The notes below the pieces were generated by a model that saw nothing but the letters and a program-made list of their open reading frames with translations, was not told the DNA's origin and did not search any database. Shown here in pieces: positions 36,192 to 45,205 of a stretch of 64,000 bases of DNA. Position numbers and translations under genes: made by a program. Each line of letters starts with the position of its first letter. Within the stretch, counting starts at the first letter, position 1. This DNA comes from Helicobacter aurati (GTDB taxonomy: Bacteria; Campylobacterota; Campylobacteria; Campylobacterales; Helicobacteraceae), in NCBI RefSeq assembly GCF_003364265.1, contig NZ_NXLW01000005.1:1-64000 (forward strand), given 5' to 3'.

Positions 36192-37253
36192 ATGCAAACA
36201 AAAATATTATTTGGAATAATATTTACTTTGTGCCTTTACGCTATAGGAGTACTATATTATGCGTATTTATTCGATATTGTTATTGCTCTTTTGTTGTGTA
36301 TAAGCATTTTTTGGATTAAAAGTTATTTACGGCGATTTTTTCGATATGACATTCTTTCTTCATTATGCGTAATTCTTTTAATAATATTTTTTCTCTTTGT
36401 ACCTTTAGGATTCATACTTTCCTATACGGTATTTACACTTAAAGATATAGATTGGAATAGCTTGCCCAATTTGTTTGATACGATTAAAGAACGAATTGCC
36501 ATGACTTTTACTTTTTTACAAAAATACATGCCAATACAAGAATTTACTCATTATCTCAATGAGATTTCACTTAGCAATATTTCTACCCTCATATTAAAAT
36601 ATACTAGCACGCTCGGACAAAGTAGCCTAAATTTTCTTATTGACGGAAGTCTTATTATAGTTTTTTTGTTTATATTTCTACATTGGGGAGAACAAACTTA
36701 TGATTATTTGACGAGACTTTTGCCTTTTCGTAAAGAACAAATCAGACAAGTTTCACATGAAGTAAGCGGAACGTTGCGAATTGTCTTTCTTTCTACTCTT
36801 TTTAATGTTGTGCTTCAAGGCAGTGCTTTCGGGGTTATTGCGTATATCTTTGGATTCCATGGCGTAGTACTTGGAATCATTTATGGAATTTGCTCTCTTA
36901 TCCCTATCATTGGAGGAATTATTGTATGGCTACCGGTAAGTCTTATCTTGTACTTTGATGGCAACACGCAAAATGCGATTATCTTGTCGTTATATAGCGC
37001 GATATTCATTGGATTCATAATTGACAATCTTATTAAACCATGGATTATAGGAATTGTTAATTCTCGACTACTCAATCAACAGTTACAGATTAATGAATTT
37101 CTCATTTTCTTTGCAATTTTAGCAGGGATCGGTTCTTTTGGATTCTGGGGAATTATTATTGGTCCTGCAATCAATGCTTTATTTATCGCGTTACTACGTG
37201 TGTATGAAAAAGATTTTCTCACACAAAAATCAAGCAATGACCTTAACTTATAA
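36192..37253 (+). CDS. AI-2E family membrane transporter
   Basis: This 353-residue inner-membrane protein has about eight hydrophobic helices and family motifs: SGTLRIVFLSTLFNVVLQGSAFGVIAYIFGF near residue 193-223, SLIPIIGGIIVWLPV near 235, and the C-terminal FGFWGIIIGPAINALFIAL near 315. Despite the name, family members transport diverse solutes and some are sodium/proton antiporters. The ATG at 36192 has ATAAGGAAT upstream; an ATG at 36150 adds an atypical segment without a ribosome site. Confidence 0.88.
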   Translation: MQTKILFGIIFTLCLYAIGVLYYAYLFDIVIALLLCISIFWIKSYLRRFFRYDILSSLCVILLIIFFLFVPLGFILSYTVFTLKDIDWNSLPNLFDTIKERIAMTFTFLQKYMPIQEFTHYLNEISLSNISTLILKYTSTLGQSSLNFLIDGSLIIVFLFIFLHWGEQTYDYLTRLLPFRKEQIRQVSHEVSGTLRIVFLSTLFNVVLQGSAFGVIAYIFGFHGVVLGIIYGICSLIPIIGGIIVWLPVSLILYFDGNTQNAIILSLYSAIFIGFIIDNLIKPWIIGIVNSRLLNQQLQINEFLIFFAILAGIGSFGFWGIIIGPAINALFIALLRVYEKDFLTQKSSNDLNL

Positions 37254-37380
37254 ATCTCACATGCACTACAATGATTTTACAAAACGTTTCAACATTCTTG
37301 TATAATTTATCAATTAGGTTCTAATGTATTCAGAATCAATAATCATACCGCTAACATAAATCTTCCATAAGGCATTATGT

Positions 37381-38241
37381 ATGACTTGGAATAATATTTA
37401 CTCATATTTTACTCCCGTAGCGTTTGAGCTATTTGGTTTCAGCGTACATTGGTATGGTCTGGCATATGTTCTCGCTCTTCTTATAGCTTTTATTCTTGCT
37501 AAATACTTCATTAAAACAAATGCAAGATTTCAATATATTGATTCTAACCTACTCGATAGTTATTTTATATGGGTTGAAGTCGGCATTATACTAGGCGCAC
37601 GTTTTGGTTATCTTTTTATTTACACAGATGATTCTATATGGTTCTATATAACACAACCTTGGCAAGCTTTCAATCCTTATGCACATGGAGAATTTATCGG
37701 CATTGCAGGCATGAGTTTCCATGGTGCTGTTTTTGGTTTTTTACTCGCTTCATTTATATTTTGTAAAATTAAAAAATTATCAAAACCTCTTATTTGTAGC
37801 CTATTAGATTTAGCTGCAATCAGCATGCCTTTGGGATACGTTTTTGGTCGTTTGGGGAACTTCCTTAATAAAGAACTTTACGGCAGAGAAATAGAACAAC
37901 AATGGCTTCAGTGGATGGGAATATATGTTGATGGAACGTTACGTTACCCGAGCCAGCTTATTGAAGCTTTCTTGGAAGGCATTGTGGTATTTTTTATCGT
38001 TCGCTTTTTCCTCTATCGCACACAAACAAAGGGAATATTAATGGTAATTTATGCCTTTAGTTATGCCGTTGCAAGATTCATAGCAGAATATTTTAGAGAA
38101 CCAGATTCACAAATGGGTTATTATTTCTTGCATCTTAGTATGGGGCAAATTCTTAGCGTTATTATGATAATAGCGGGAATTCTTCTTTGGTGGTATATTC
38201 TTCCTACCAAAAATCACCAAAACAATCGCACATTACAATAA
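37381..38241 (+). CDS. lgt: prolipoprotein diacylglyceryl transferase
   Basis: Lgt adds diacylglycerol from phosphatidylglycerol to the lipobox cysteine of prolipoproteins in the inner membrane. The 286-residue product has seven predicted helices, the HGAVFG segment near residue 114, the Lgt signature GRLGNFLNKELYGRE near 160-174, and FREPDSQMGYYF near 238. The window encodes one probable substrate, the AnsB lipoprotein. Confidence 0.95.
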   Translation: MTWNNIYSYFTPVAFELFGFSVHWYGLAYVLALLIAFILAKYFIKTNARFQYIDSNLLDSYFIWVEVGIILGARFGYLFIYTDDSIWFYITQPWQAFNPYAHGEFIGIAGMSFHGAVFGFLLASFIFCKIKKLSKPLICSLLDLAAISMPLGYVFGRLGNFLNKELYGREIEQQWLQWMGIYVDGTLRYPSQLIEAFLEGIVVFFIVRFFLYRTQTKGILMVIYAFSYAVARFIAEYFREPDSQMGYYFLHLSMGQILSVIMIIAGILLWWYILPTKNHQNNRTLQ

Positions 38242-38257
38242 TTAGCAAAGGAGCTGC

Positions 38258-38449
38258 ATGCAAATTTTTACATCGATCTCTTTAATATATCCACACATCA
38301 TTCTCAAATATCATGGCTTTGATATATTCGGCACAAAGGTTTTTGATCTTAGTGCTCCTTTTTCATATTTTGAAGCATTCACTACAATTATAGCTGTGCT
38401 TAGTATTTCTGTATGTATCTTTCTATATCTCTTTAACAAAGGAAAGTGA
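38258..38449 (+). CDS. small membrane protein (63 aa), unknown
   Basis: A 63-residue product with a hydrophobic helix at about 38-59 and a basic end (LFNKGK). AAAGGAG stands eight bases before the ATG, and the stop touches the nadD GTG start, so the spacing supports a real gene in the lgt-nadD unit. The N-terminal part (FTSISLIYPHIILKYHGFDIFGTKVF) is also hydrophobic. I do not recognise it. Confidence 0.6.
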   Translation: MQIFTSISLIYPHIILKYHGFDIFGTKVFDLSAPFSYFEAFTTIIAVLSISVCIFLYLFNKGK

Positions 38450-39043
38450 GTGAATATTGCTATTTTTGGAGGAAGTTTTGATCCACCACATGTTGGACAT
38501 GTAAATATTATACGACAATGTCTCAAGACACTTGATATAACAAAATTCATTGTTGTTGTAGCCTATCAGAATCGACTTAAAAAAACTTGCAGATTCCAAG
38601 CAGAAAAAAGACTACTATGGATGCAAGCCCTGCTACAAAACATTGCGCAAGAAATAGCACTTACACAATCTCCCTCTATACTATGTAGCGACTACGAAGT
38701 GAAACGACAAAAACCTATTCCTACTATTGAAACTATCAAATACTTTAAAGAACTCTATCAACCACAAAAAATCTATTGTGTTATTGGCGAAGATAATCTA
38801 ACCACGTTAGATAAATGGGTGCAATTCAATGAGCTTATTTCCCTTGTAGAATTTGTAGTAATACATAGAAATCACGTCGCGCAACCCCATTGTTTTAATG
38901 ATATGCCACTAAAATTGCGTTATTTACCGCACACGTGCGACATATCATCGACTACAATTATGCAAAACTTTGTATTGCATCAAACAAACATTCCGCTTTG
39001 TATAAGAGAATACATACAATATGAGTATAATAGAATAAACTGA
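38450..39043 (+). CDS. nadD: nicotinate-nucleotide adenylyltransferase
   Basis: NadD couples nicotinate mononucleotide to ATP in NAD synthesis. The 197-residue product begins MNIAIFGGSFDPPHVGHVNII, the nucleotidyltransferase signature with the HxGH motif, and has CDISSTTI near 163, a form of the C-terminal ISSTxIR motif in which Arg is replaced. The GTG start follows AAAGGAAA and abuts the preceding small gene. Confidence 0.94.
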   Translation: MNIAIFGGSFDPPHVGHVNIIRQCLKTLDITKFIVVVAYQNRLKKTCRFQAEKRLLWMQALLQNIAQEIALTQSPSILCSDYEVKRQKPIPTIETIKYFKELYQPQKIYCVIGEDNLTTLDKWVQFNELISLVEFVVIHRNHVAQPHCFNDMPLKLRYLPHTCDISSTTIMQNFVLHQTNIPLCIREYIQYEYNRIN

Positions 39044-39058
39044 CCAATAAGGATAGAT

Positions 39059-39448
39059 ATGCAGCAGACACAAAAGCAACAAATTTCTTTCTCAAATCAA
39101 GATGATCGTACGTTTTATCTTTTAACAAATCAAATTAAAGAAACTCTAGATTCTAAGAAAGCAAGCGACATAAGTATTATCAATCTACACAATAAAGAGT
39201 ACTTTGCAGATTTTGTAATCATTGCAACAGCTAGCGTCGGCAAACATGCTTTGGCATTACTTCATTATTTAAGACAGGAACTAAAATCCAAAGGAATAAA
39301 AATTCACAATACAGACGAAGAAAATGAGGATTGGATTGTGGTTGATCTTGGTGAAATTATTGTACACATTTTCACAGAAAATCATCGTAAAAAATATAAT
39401 TTAGAAGAATTTTTACAAAGTACGTTTATAAACAAAAACTGCGCGTAA
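39059..39448 (+). CDS. rsfS: ribosome silencing factor RsfS
   Basis: RsfS binds ribosomal protein L14 and blocks subunit joining when nutrients run low. The 129-residue product has the family core FADFVIIATASVGKHALAL near residue 49, DEENEDWIVVDLGEIIVHIF near 87, and RKKYNLEEF near 112. The order nadD-rsfS is common in bacteria. AAGGA lies upstream of the ATG. Confidence 0.95.
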   Translation: MQQTQKQQISFSNQDDRTFYLLTNQIKETLDSKKASDISIINLHNKEYFADFVIIATASVGKHALALLHYLRQELKSKGIKIHNTDEENEDWIVVDLGEIIVHIFTENHRKKYNLEEFLQSTFINKNCA

Positions 39449-39513
39449 CGTTAATTTGCATTAATTTATCTGCAAACATTACTGCAAACAATGCTTATTT
39501 CATTAAATTATGC

Positions 39514-39519
39514 TATCAT
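39514..39519 (+). promoter_or_regulatory. -10 box of tRNA-Pro
   Basis: TATCAT preceded by TG (extended -10) ends ten bases before the tRNA-Pro 5' end. Position and form fit a promoter for the single tRNA gene. Confidence 0.45.
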
Positions 39520-39528
39520 TTTTTGTCT

Positions 39529-39605
39529 CGGAGTATAGCGCAGCCTGATAGCGCGCACCCTTGGGGTGGGTGAGGTCGTGGGTTTGAATCCCGCTACTCC
39601 GACCA
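39529..39605 (+). tRNA. tRNA-Pro (anticodon GGG)
   Basis: A 77-nt cloverleaf: acceptor CGGAGTA/TACTCCG fully paired, D stem GCGC/GCGC, anticodon stem CACCC/GGGTG around loop TTGGGGT, T stem GTGGG/CCCGC, discriminator A, encoded CCA. The anticodon GGG reads proline codons CCC and CCU. Confidence 0.96.
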
Positions 39606-39955
39606 TTATGCGAACTACCATAATCCTCCATTATCATTTATATAATATTCAGAATCTGTATTGATAAATTATCCTAAAGACAATCCCACATCAAAAATAA
39701 TAAGAACATCTCCAACCATTACAACACAAGTAACAATTTAATAGGCTTACTCATTAAACAAGGAATATTTTCTTAGGAGAATATTAATATTTTCTATGAT
39801 AAGCAATATTTAAGCTGCCATAGGAGAATAGAGAATAGGAGAAAGATTATCAACTCAATGAAGTTAAAAGGATATGATTCAAAGAATGGAACATTCAATA
39901 CACGTAATGAAAGTGTAGTATATTATTTTGGACAAAACAAGCAGCGAATCACAAA
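39606..39955. other. intergenic region between tRNA-Pro and ftsK
   Basis: These 350 AT-rich bases contain no credible coding frame. Short direct similarities such as repeated AGGAGAAT and GAGAATA words occur around 39775-39850 but form no ordered repeat. I see no terminator with a T run. Confidence 0.5.
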
Positions 39956-42900
39956 TTAAGAGCCTAATATTGTCCTTTCTCCTTTAGTATTAGGAGCGGA
40001 TAGAAAACCTTCTGCCTGCAATGATTCAATAATCGTTGCCGCCTTATTATAACCTATACTTAAACGTCTTTGAAGATTACTAATTGATGCTTTATTGTCT
40101 CTTAAAATAATCATTTTAGCCTCTTCTAACAGCCCACCCTCTGCAACCCTATCGCTAGAGTTTAAAGTACTAGATTTTTGTTCGCTCAAGAAATTAGTGT
40201 CATATTGTACTGCCCTTTGCTTTTTAATAAAATCAACGATACTTTCAATTTCTTGTTCGCTCACCCATGGCGCATGAATCCTCTTAAGCGAATCGACAGA
40301 TTTAAATAATCCATCTCCATTTCCTAGTAATCTTTCCGCACCAAATTCATCAAGAATAACTTTAGAATCCGTTTTATTCCCCACGCGATAGCTAATGCGC
40401 GAAGGTAAATTAGTTTTAATCAATCCCGTTACAACATCTACGCTACTCCTCTGCGTGGCTACAATCAAGTGCATACCAGCGGCACGTCCCATTTGTGCTA
40501 TACGTGTAATAGAGGCTTCAGCATCCTTGCCGCCTGTCATGATTAAATCTGCTAATTCATCAATCACAATTACAAAGAATGGCATTTTAGAATCTATTTT
40601 CTCATTATAAGAATGAATATTTTTCATTTTTGCATCAGAGAGTATTTTATAACGTTTGTCCATTTCTATCGTTGCCGCATAAAGAGCCTGCACAGCCTTA
40701 TCTGGAGCATTAATAAGAGGAGTAATAAGATGTGGCAAATCTTCATAGGGCGCAAATTCAACCTGCTTCGGATCTATCATCATTAATTTCAAATCATCTG
40801 GACTATTACGATAAAGCAACGAAAGGATAAGGGCATTCACTCCGACTGATTTACCGCTACCCGTCGTCCCTGCTACAAGTAAATGGGGGAGTTTAGCAAG
40901 ATTTTCTATTACGATATTCCCCATAATATCCTTGCCCAATGTGATACTAAGAGGATTTGGCGAATGCAAAAACATACTAGATTCTAAAACATCGCGTAAA
41001 TAAATTGTTTGTGTTTTGCCATTTGGAATCTCAATACCTATAACGTCTTTTCCTGGAATTGGTGCTTGGATTCTGATACTTTTTGCTTTAAGTGCCATCG
41101 CTAAATCATCTTGCAAGCTCTGAACTTTATTCACTTTAACATCTGGCTCTGGTCGGAACTCAAAGGTCGTTACTACTGGTCCAGTAAAAACGCGAACAAT
41201 ATCTCCTCTTATTTTAAAAACATGAAGCTTATTAAGTAGGTTAGCTATTTTACTATCAATTTCCGTATCCTGTACTTGCTCTTGATGCACGGGAAGTTGC
41301 AACAATGAAAGTGGGGGGAAATGGTAGTTGTTTGGTTGATTTTGAGAATCTTCAGTAGTCTTTATCTCTTCTAGTTGTACGGTATTGTTCGAAGAATCAT
41401 GCGATTGTACGGACTGCGATTCTTGCGCCACTGGTTCAGTATTGCTTTGATTGCTATCTGAAAGATTCAGATGTGATATGGCATTTGCATAATCTTGTGC
41501 AACGGGTTGCGATACAGAGATAGATTGTGAGCTATCATGACTTACGGTATTATGTATAATCGATTTATGAGAAGTATCAGAATCTAATCCCATATTTATA
41601 TCGATAGCTGCATTTTTATTAGATAATTCAGTGCTAGTTTGCGAAATAGCGAGTGCTGAATCAATAGAATGTTCTTCATCTTGAGTGTGATTTTTTTCTT
41701 TGATTTCAGATGTGGTATTGAATGCTATCTGATGTGCTTGCGACCCTCCATTATCGACATTTGGCATAGCTTGTGCAACCTGCTCCACATTGTTACACTT
41801 CGTATTGTCATCAGATTCTGTTAGAGTGCTTCGAATTTCTGATTCTGTAAAACCTTGCTGTGATGTATGTTGTATATCGATATTTGTATCAGTATGAGCA
41901 GTGAGAATCTCTTCAGGAGCCTTAGTTGATTCTCTATAAATCAAACAAGATGTACCGTTTGTTGCAGAATCTAAAATATTAATCATGCTATCAGATTCTC
42001 CAGACGGCATTTCTTTAGAAGACGTGTATGTTGTGTGTTTATAGGGCTTTCTTAAAGATTTTTTTGCTGGGTTAATTGTGTCCTCTTGGGGTATTGATAT
42101 TGGTGTAATTGCAGAATCAAATCTAATAAAGGAAAAATCTTTTGTGTTTTCTTTATCTTTTATAGCTTGTGGAAAATACTTTATATCCGCTATGGTATTT
42201 TGTTCTTTCTGCAAATTTGTATGCGCACTTAAATGAGTTAAAGATTCAATTTGTAAGGGAGAAATATCACTAGATACTGGTGTAAAAGTATGCGTTTGCG
42301 TAGTCTTTGTCGATTTTTTGACAAATGAAATGTCAACATTGCTCTCTGAAATCTGAATGGTTTTTGGTTGAGCATGAAAATTGCTTTCATCTACTTTCAT
42401 TATTATTGGTTTCACAAAGCTTTTAAGAATATTAGATGATTCCTCCTCTTGTGAGGAACTCTTTGTTTGCTCTATTCCATGTATTGCTATTTCAGATTTT
42501 ACTTTAGGCAATTTATGAAATTTCTTTAAAGTATCATCATTTTGCATTTCAACTATTTGTGTACGTGGAATATAATTTTTCGTAAGGCTGTCCACTCTTT
42601 GTTCGATATTATCAAGATTATAATGCAGTGTTTTACTCACTATTTGAGAATCTTTTTTTGGATTAAAGAGAATTGAATTTGTTGTGCCATCAAAATGAGG
42701 GTTCACTTCCGTAGATTCTAAAGACTTTTGATTTTGATGCTGCGAATTTGCTAATGTGGATGGGAAGATATGCGTAGTTTCTTGCACTTTCGCTTTAACG
42801 GTATTCTGCACAAGCGGCACTCCATTGCCCTCTTGTATTTCATTTTGTGTAATAAAATTGTCTTTATGATTAGTATCTGATTGTGTTCTTTCATCCAATA

Positions 42901-43468
42901 CTTTGTCAATAAGTGGCTCATTGAATGTGTCTGGATTCTTTGTAATCGTTTGTACTTCACTATATTCTGTATTGAGTATTTTTCTGTTGACTCTTTCAAT
43001 GGGGCTAAGTTTAATATCCTTTAACATCATTTGCATTTTCTTAAATGAAGATTGCAAAGAAATAAATGCTGCATTCATTATTTCCCCAATACGATGCTGC
43101 ATAAGAACAATGCCTTTCTTCCAAGCCATAAAAAGAGCAATACCGGCAAGTAATAATATTACAATAATAACTCCGGGGATTCCAATATAAGAAGCGATCG
43201 CATTACAAATTTCATTCCCCAAAACACCAACACCAAAAATAAGTGATTGCAAAATTAACAACGATAAAAAACACAATAACGTCGCAAAAGTAAGTTGAAT
43301 TTTACGAAAAGAGTACTGCGTATTATCATATAATCGATAAAGTGGAAATAACAATAATGGAAGATATATATAGGCTAAGTATCCAAAAACTTGAATATTG
43401 AAATTTGCAAACTTACTGCCAAAGCTATCAATCTTGAAGAATTTATTTTCTACTTGAACACCCTGCAA
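39956..43468 (-). CDS. ftsK: DNA translocase FtsK with an enlarged linker
   Basis: FtsK pumps chromosomal DNA through the closing septum and activates XerH/dif recombination in Helicobacter. The C-terminal motor shows the GPVVTTFEFRPEPDVKV segment, Walker A GTTGSGKS near residue 866, Walker B VIVIDELADLI and a gamma winged-helix (ASISNLQRRLSIGYNKAATIIESLQAEGF). The 1170-residue form is far longer than H. pylori FtsK because of a Ser/Thr/Gln/Asn-rich linker of roughly 550 residues. The given start is a TTG with no ribosome site; the same frame extends 31 codons further upstream to an ATA behind GAGGA (43561) and would add a first membrane helix. The true start is therefore uncertain. Confidence 0.93.
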   Translation of the reverse strand: MQGVQVENKFFKIDSFGSKFANFNIQVFGYLAYIYLPLLLFPLYRLYDNTQYSFRKIQLTFATLLCFLSLLILQSLIFGVGVLGNEICNAIASYIGIPGVIIVILLLAGIALFMAWKKGIVLMQHRIGEIMNAAFISLQSSFKKMQMMLKDIKLSPIERVNRKILNTEYSEVQTITKNPDTFNEPLIDKVLDERTQSDTNHKDNFITQNEIQEGNGVPLVQNTVKAKVQETTHIFPSTLANSQHQNQKSLESTEVNPHFDGTTNSILFNPKKDSQIVSKTLHYNLDNIEQRVDSLTKNYIPRTQIVEMQNDDTLKKFHKLPKVKSEIAIHGIEQTKSSSQEEESSNILKSFVKPIIMKVDESNFHAQPKTIQISESNVDISFVKKSTKTTQTHTFTPVSSDISPLQIESLTHLSAHTNLQKEQNTIADIKYFPQAIKDKENTKDFSFIRFDSAITPISIPQEDTINPAKKSLRKPYKHTTYTSSKEMPSGESDSMINILDSATNGTSCLIYRESTKAPEEILTAHTDTNIDIQHTSQQGFTESEIRSTLTESDDNTKCNNVEQVAQAMPNVDNGGSQAHQIAFNTTSEIKEKNHTQDEEHSIDSALAISQTSTELSNKNAAIDINMGLDSDTSHKSIIHNTVSHDSSQSISVSQPVAQDYANAISHLNLSDSNQSNTEPVAQESQSVQSHDSSNNTVQLEEIKTTEDSQNQPNNYHFPPLSLLQLPVHQEQVQDTEIDSKIANLLNKLHVFKIRGDIVRVFTGPVVTTFEFRPEPDVKVNKVQSLQDDLAMALKAKSIRIQAPIPGKDVIGIEIPNGKTQTIYLRDVLESSMFLHSPNPLSITLGKDIMGNIVIENLAKLPHLLVAGTTGSGKSVGVNALILSLLYRNSPDDLKLMMIDPKQVEFAPYEDLPHLITPLINAPDKAVQALYAATIEMDKRYKILSDAKMKNIHSYNEKIDSKMPFFVIVIDELADLIMTGGKDAEASITRIAQMGRAAGMHLIVATQRSSVDVVTGLIKTNLPSRISYRVGNKTDSKVILDEFGAERLLGNGDGLFKSVDSLKRIHAPWVSEQEIESIVDFIKKQRAVQYDTNFLSEQKSSTLNSSDRVAEGGLLEEAKMIILRDNKASISNLQRRLSIGYNKAATIIESLQAEGFLSAPNTKGERTILGS

Positions 43469-43633
43469 TGCAATATTCGGATCTGTGTAACCAAATATTA
43501 TCGTAATCCATAAAAATAAAATTAGGCAGCTGATAAAAGCAAAGATATATATTCTTTTTATTGTGAAATCCTCGAAGTTTTTGGTTAAAATTATAGCATA
43601 ATTAAAATCTTATCACAGAATTAAGGAGTTGAT

Positions 43634-45103
43634 ATGCACGGAAAAATTACACGTTACACAGCTACAACAGGTTCTGGAGTTATCATGAATGCGTCAAAAA
43701 AAATCTTTGAACTCAAAAAAGATAGCTGGCATGATGGAAGAAACAGACCTGCTGTAGGTATGTATGTGGAATTTAGAACAGGAGAAAACGGAATACAAGT
43801 AACCGATGCAAGAGCCTCTAAATATCAAGAATTCGCACCTGATTCACTAATCCGTGAAATAGACTTTTGGAAAAGCAATACGGATGAAGAATTAAAAAAC
43901 AAAGAAGCAGAACTACGGGCTAAAGAGACACAAAAAATCTTTGCTCAAACAAACTATCTTAAATTACAAGAAATAGAGCTCAATAGAAGTATTCAAGACT
44001 GCATTAAGGAATACTTTGCTGTTGAATTGAAAAGTATCGAGTTTTTACAAGAAATTGATATTCCCTCTCTTGCTCCACTGATTAACTTTTCGATTTGCAA
44101 ACGATTTTTAAATAAGGCACTAGACCATTTAATTTTTTCAGACAGAAAGCTCAATATCGATATGTTTGCTGAATTTCATGGCAGACTAGGCACACTAGAA
44201 TATTCCAACGCGTTTTTTACTAAGAATGAAGTTAATCCTGAAAGAATTTTTGAGGAAGCATTCTTAGAATATCAATTTCATTATAAGGGTGCTGTACGTG
44301 CTACAACGGGCATAAAAGAACGTATTATGCAACTTCAAAATAAAATCAGAATTTCAAGTCATGAGCTTAAAGTTCTACGTAATAGACTCGATGCAAAAAG
44401 AGGCGATGAAAATGAGTTAAAAGAAAAGATTAACAGAGTAAGAATTAATGCGGATAAATCCCATGAAGAAAGCAAAACCCTCACAAAAGCAGCAGAGAAT
44501 CTCGAAGCACTATGTAAAGGTTTTGCAGAAAAAAATCTTAAGATTTTCGAAGCCGTATTCCGCAAAACAATGAATATGTTACGTGAAAAAACACAAGAAG
44601 CTATTAATGTAACCGCCACACAATTAGACAATCAAATTTGGGAATTTGGCATGAAATCTGTGTCTATTCGCAATGTCTTCTTTAAGCATAATATTAATGA
44701 GCCCTATTGCATGATGACTTTCTTAGGACAAACAATCAAAAAGCTTGATAAGGGCAAAATCACTGCCGCAAATGAACAAGCTATGTATCGCTATTACAGC
44801 AACCATCAAGTAAGATATGTAAAAAAATTTCTCATTCTTACCAATCAGGCAAAAGTAGAAATTAACGTAAAAATTGACATTATGAGCCAAAGTAAAAACA
44901 ATAACGTTGTCATAGCAAAGAAAGATTCTGAATTTTTCAGAGAAATAAATAAGGAAAAATTTCAGGGAATATTCATAGATCCGACCGGGCTTGATAAGGC
45001 TGCAATTAGTCGACTTCTTGCTGATACTAAAGAATCTAAGTTTAATCAAGAAGCTGGCATTACGCTCATCACAAAAGACCAAATCGCTGGCATGAAAGAG
45101 TAA
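43634..45103 (+). CDS. OB-like N-terminal domain plus coiled-coil protein (unknown)
   Basis: The 489-residue product begins MHGKITRYTATTGSGVIMN, with KIFELKKDSWHDGRNRPAVGMYVEFR following, which resembles a cold-shock/OB barrel (residues 1-60). Long coiled coils follow at about 80-115 and 225-310, with a globular C-terminal part near 330-489 containing LDKGKITAANEQAMYRYY. No signal peptide or membrane helix. The ATG has AAGGAG upstream. It is divergent from ftsK. I know of no assigned function; an RNA- or DNA-binding scaffold is a guess. Confidence 0.8.
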   Translation: MHGKITRYTATTGSGVIMNASKKIFELKKDSWHDGRNRPAVGMYVEFRTGENGIQVTDARASKYQEFAPDSLIREIDFWKSNTDEELKNKEAELRAKETQKIFAQTNYLKLQEIELNRSIQDCIKEYFAVELKSIEFLQEIDIPSLAPLINFSICKRFLNKALDHLIFSDRKLNIDMFAEFHGRLGTLEYSNAFFTKNEVNPERIFEEAFLEYQFHYKGAVRATTGIKERIMQLQNKIRISSHELKVLRNRLDAKRGDENELKEKINRVRINADKSHEESKTLTKAAENLEALCKGFAEKNLKIFEAVFRKTMNMLREKTQEAINVTATQLDNQIWEFGMKSVSIRNVFFKHNINEPYCMMTFLGQTIKKLDKGKITAANEQAMYRYYSNHQVRYVKKFLILTNQAKVEINVKIDIMSQSKNNNVVIAKKDSEFFREINKEKFQGIFIDPTGLDKAAISRLLADTKESKFNQEAGITLITKDQIAGMKE

Positions 45104-45205
45104 AAAAGAGTAAATCATTATATTAGTTTCACATGCAGGTCTCTCACTTGCAACAATAAGCTACAAATAAATTCTTATTTGAACATGCAAGTTTTAGCAC
45201 TTAAT

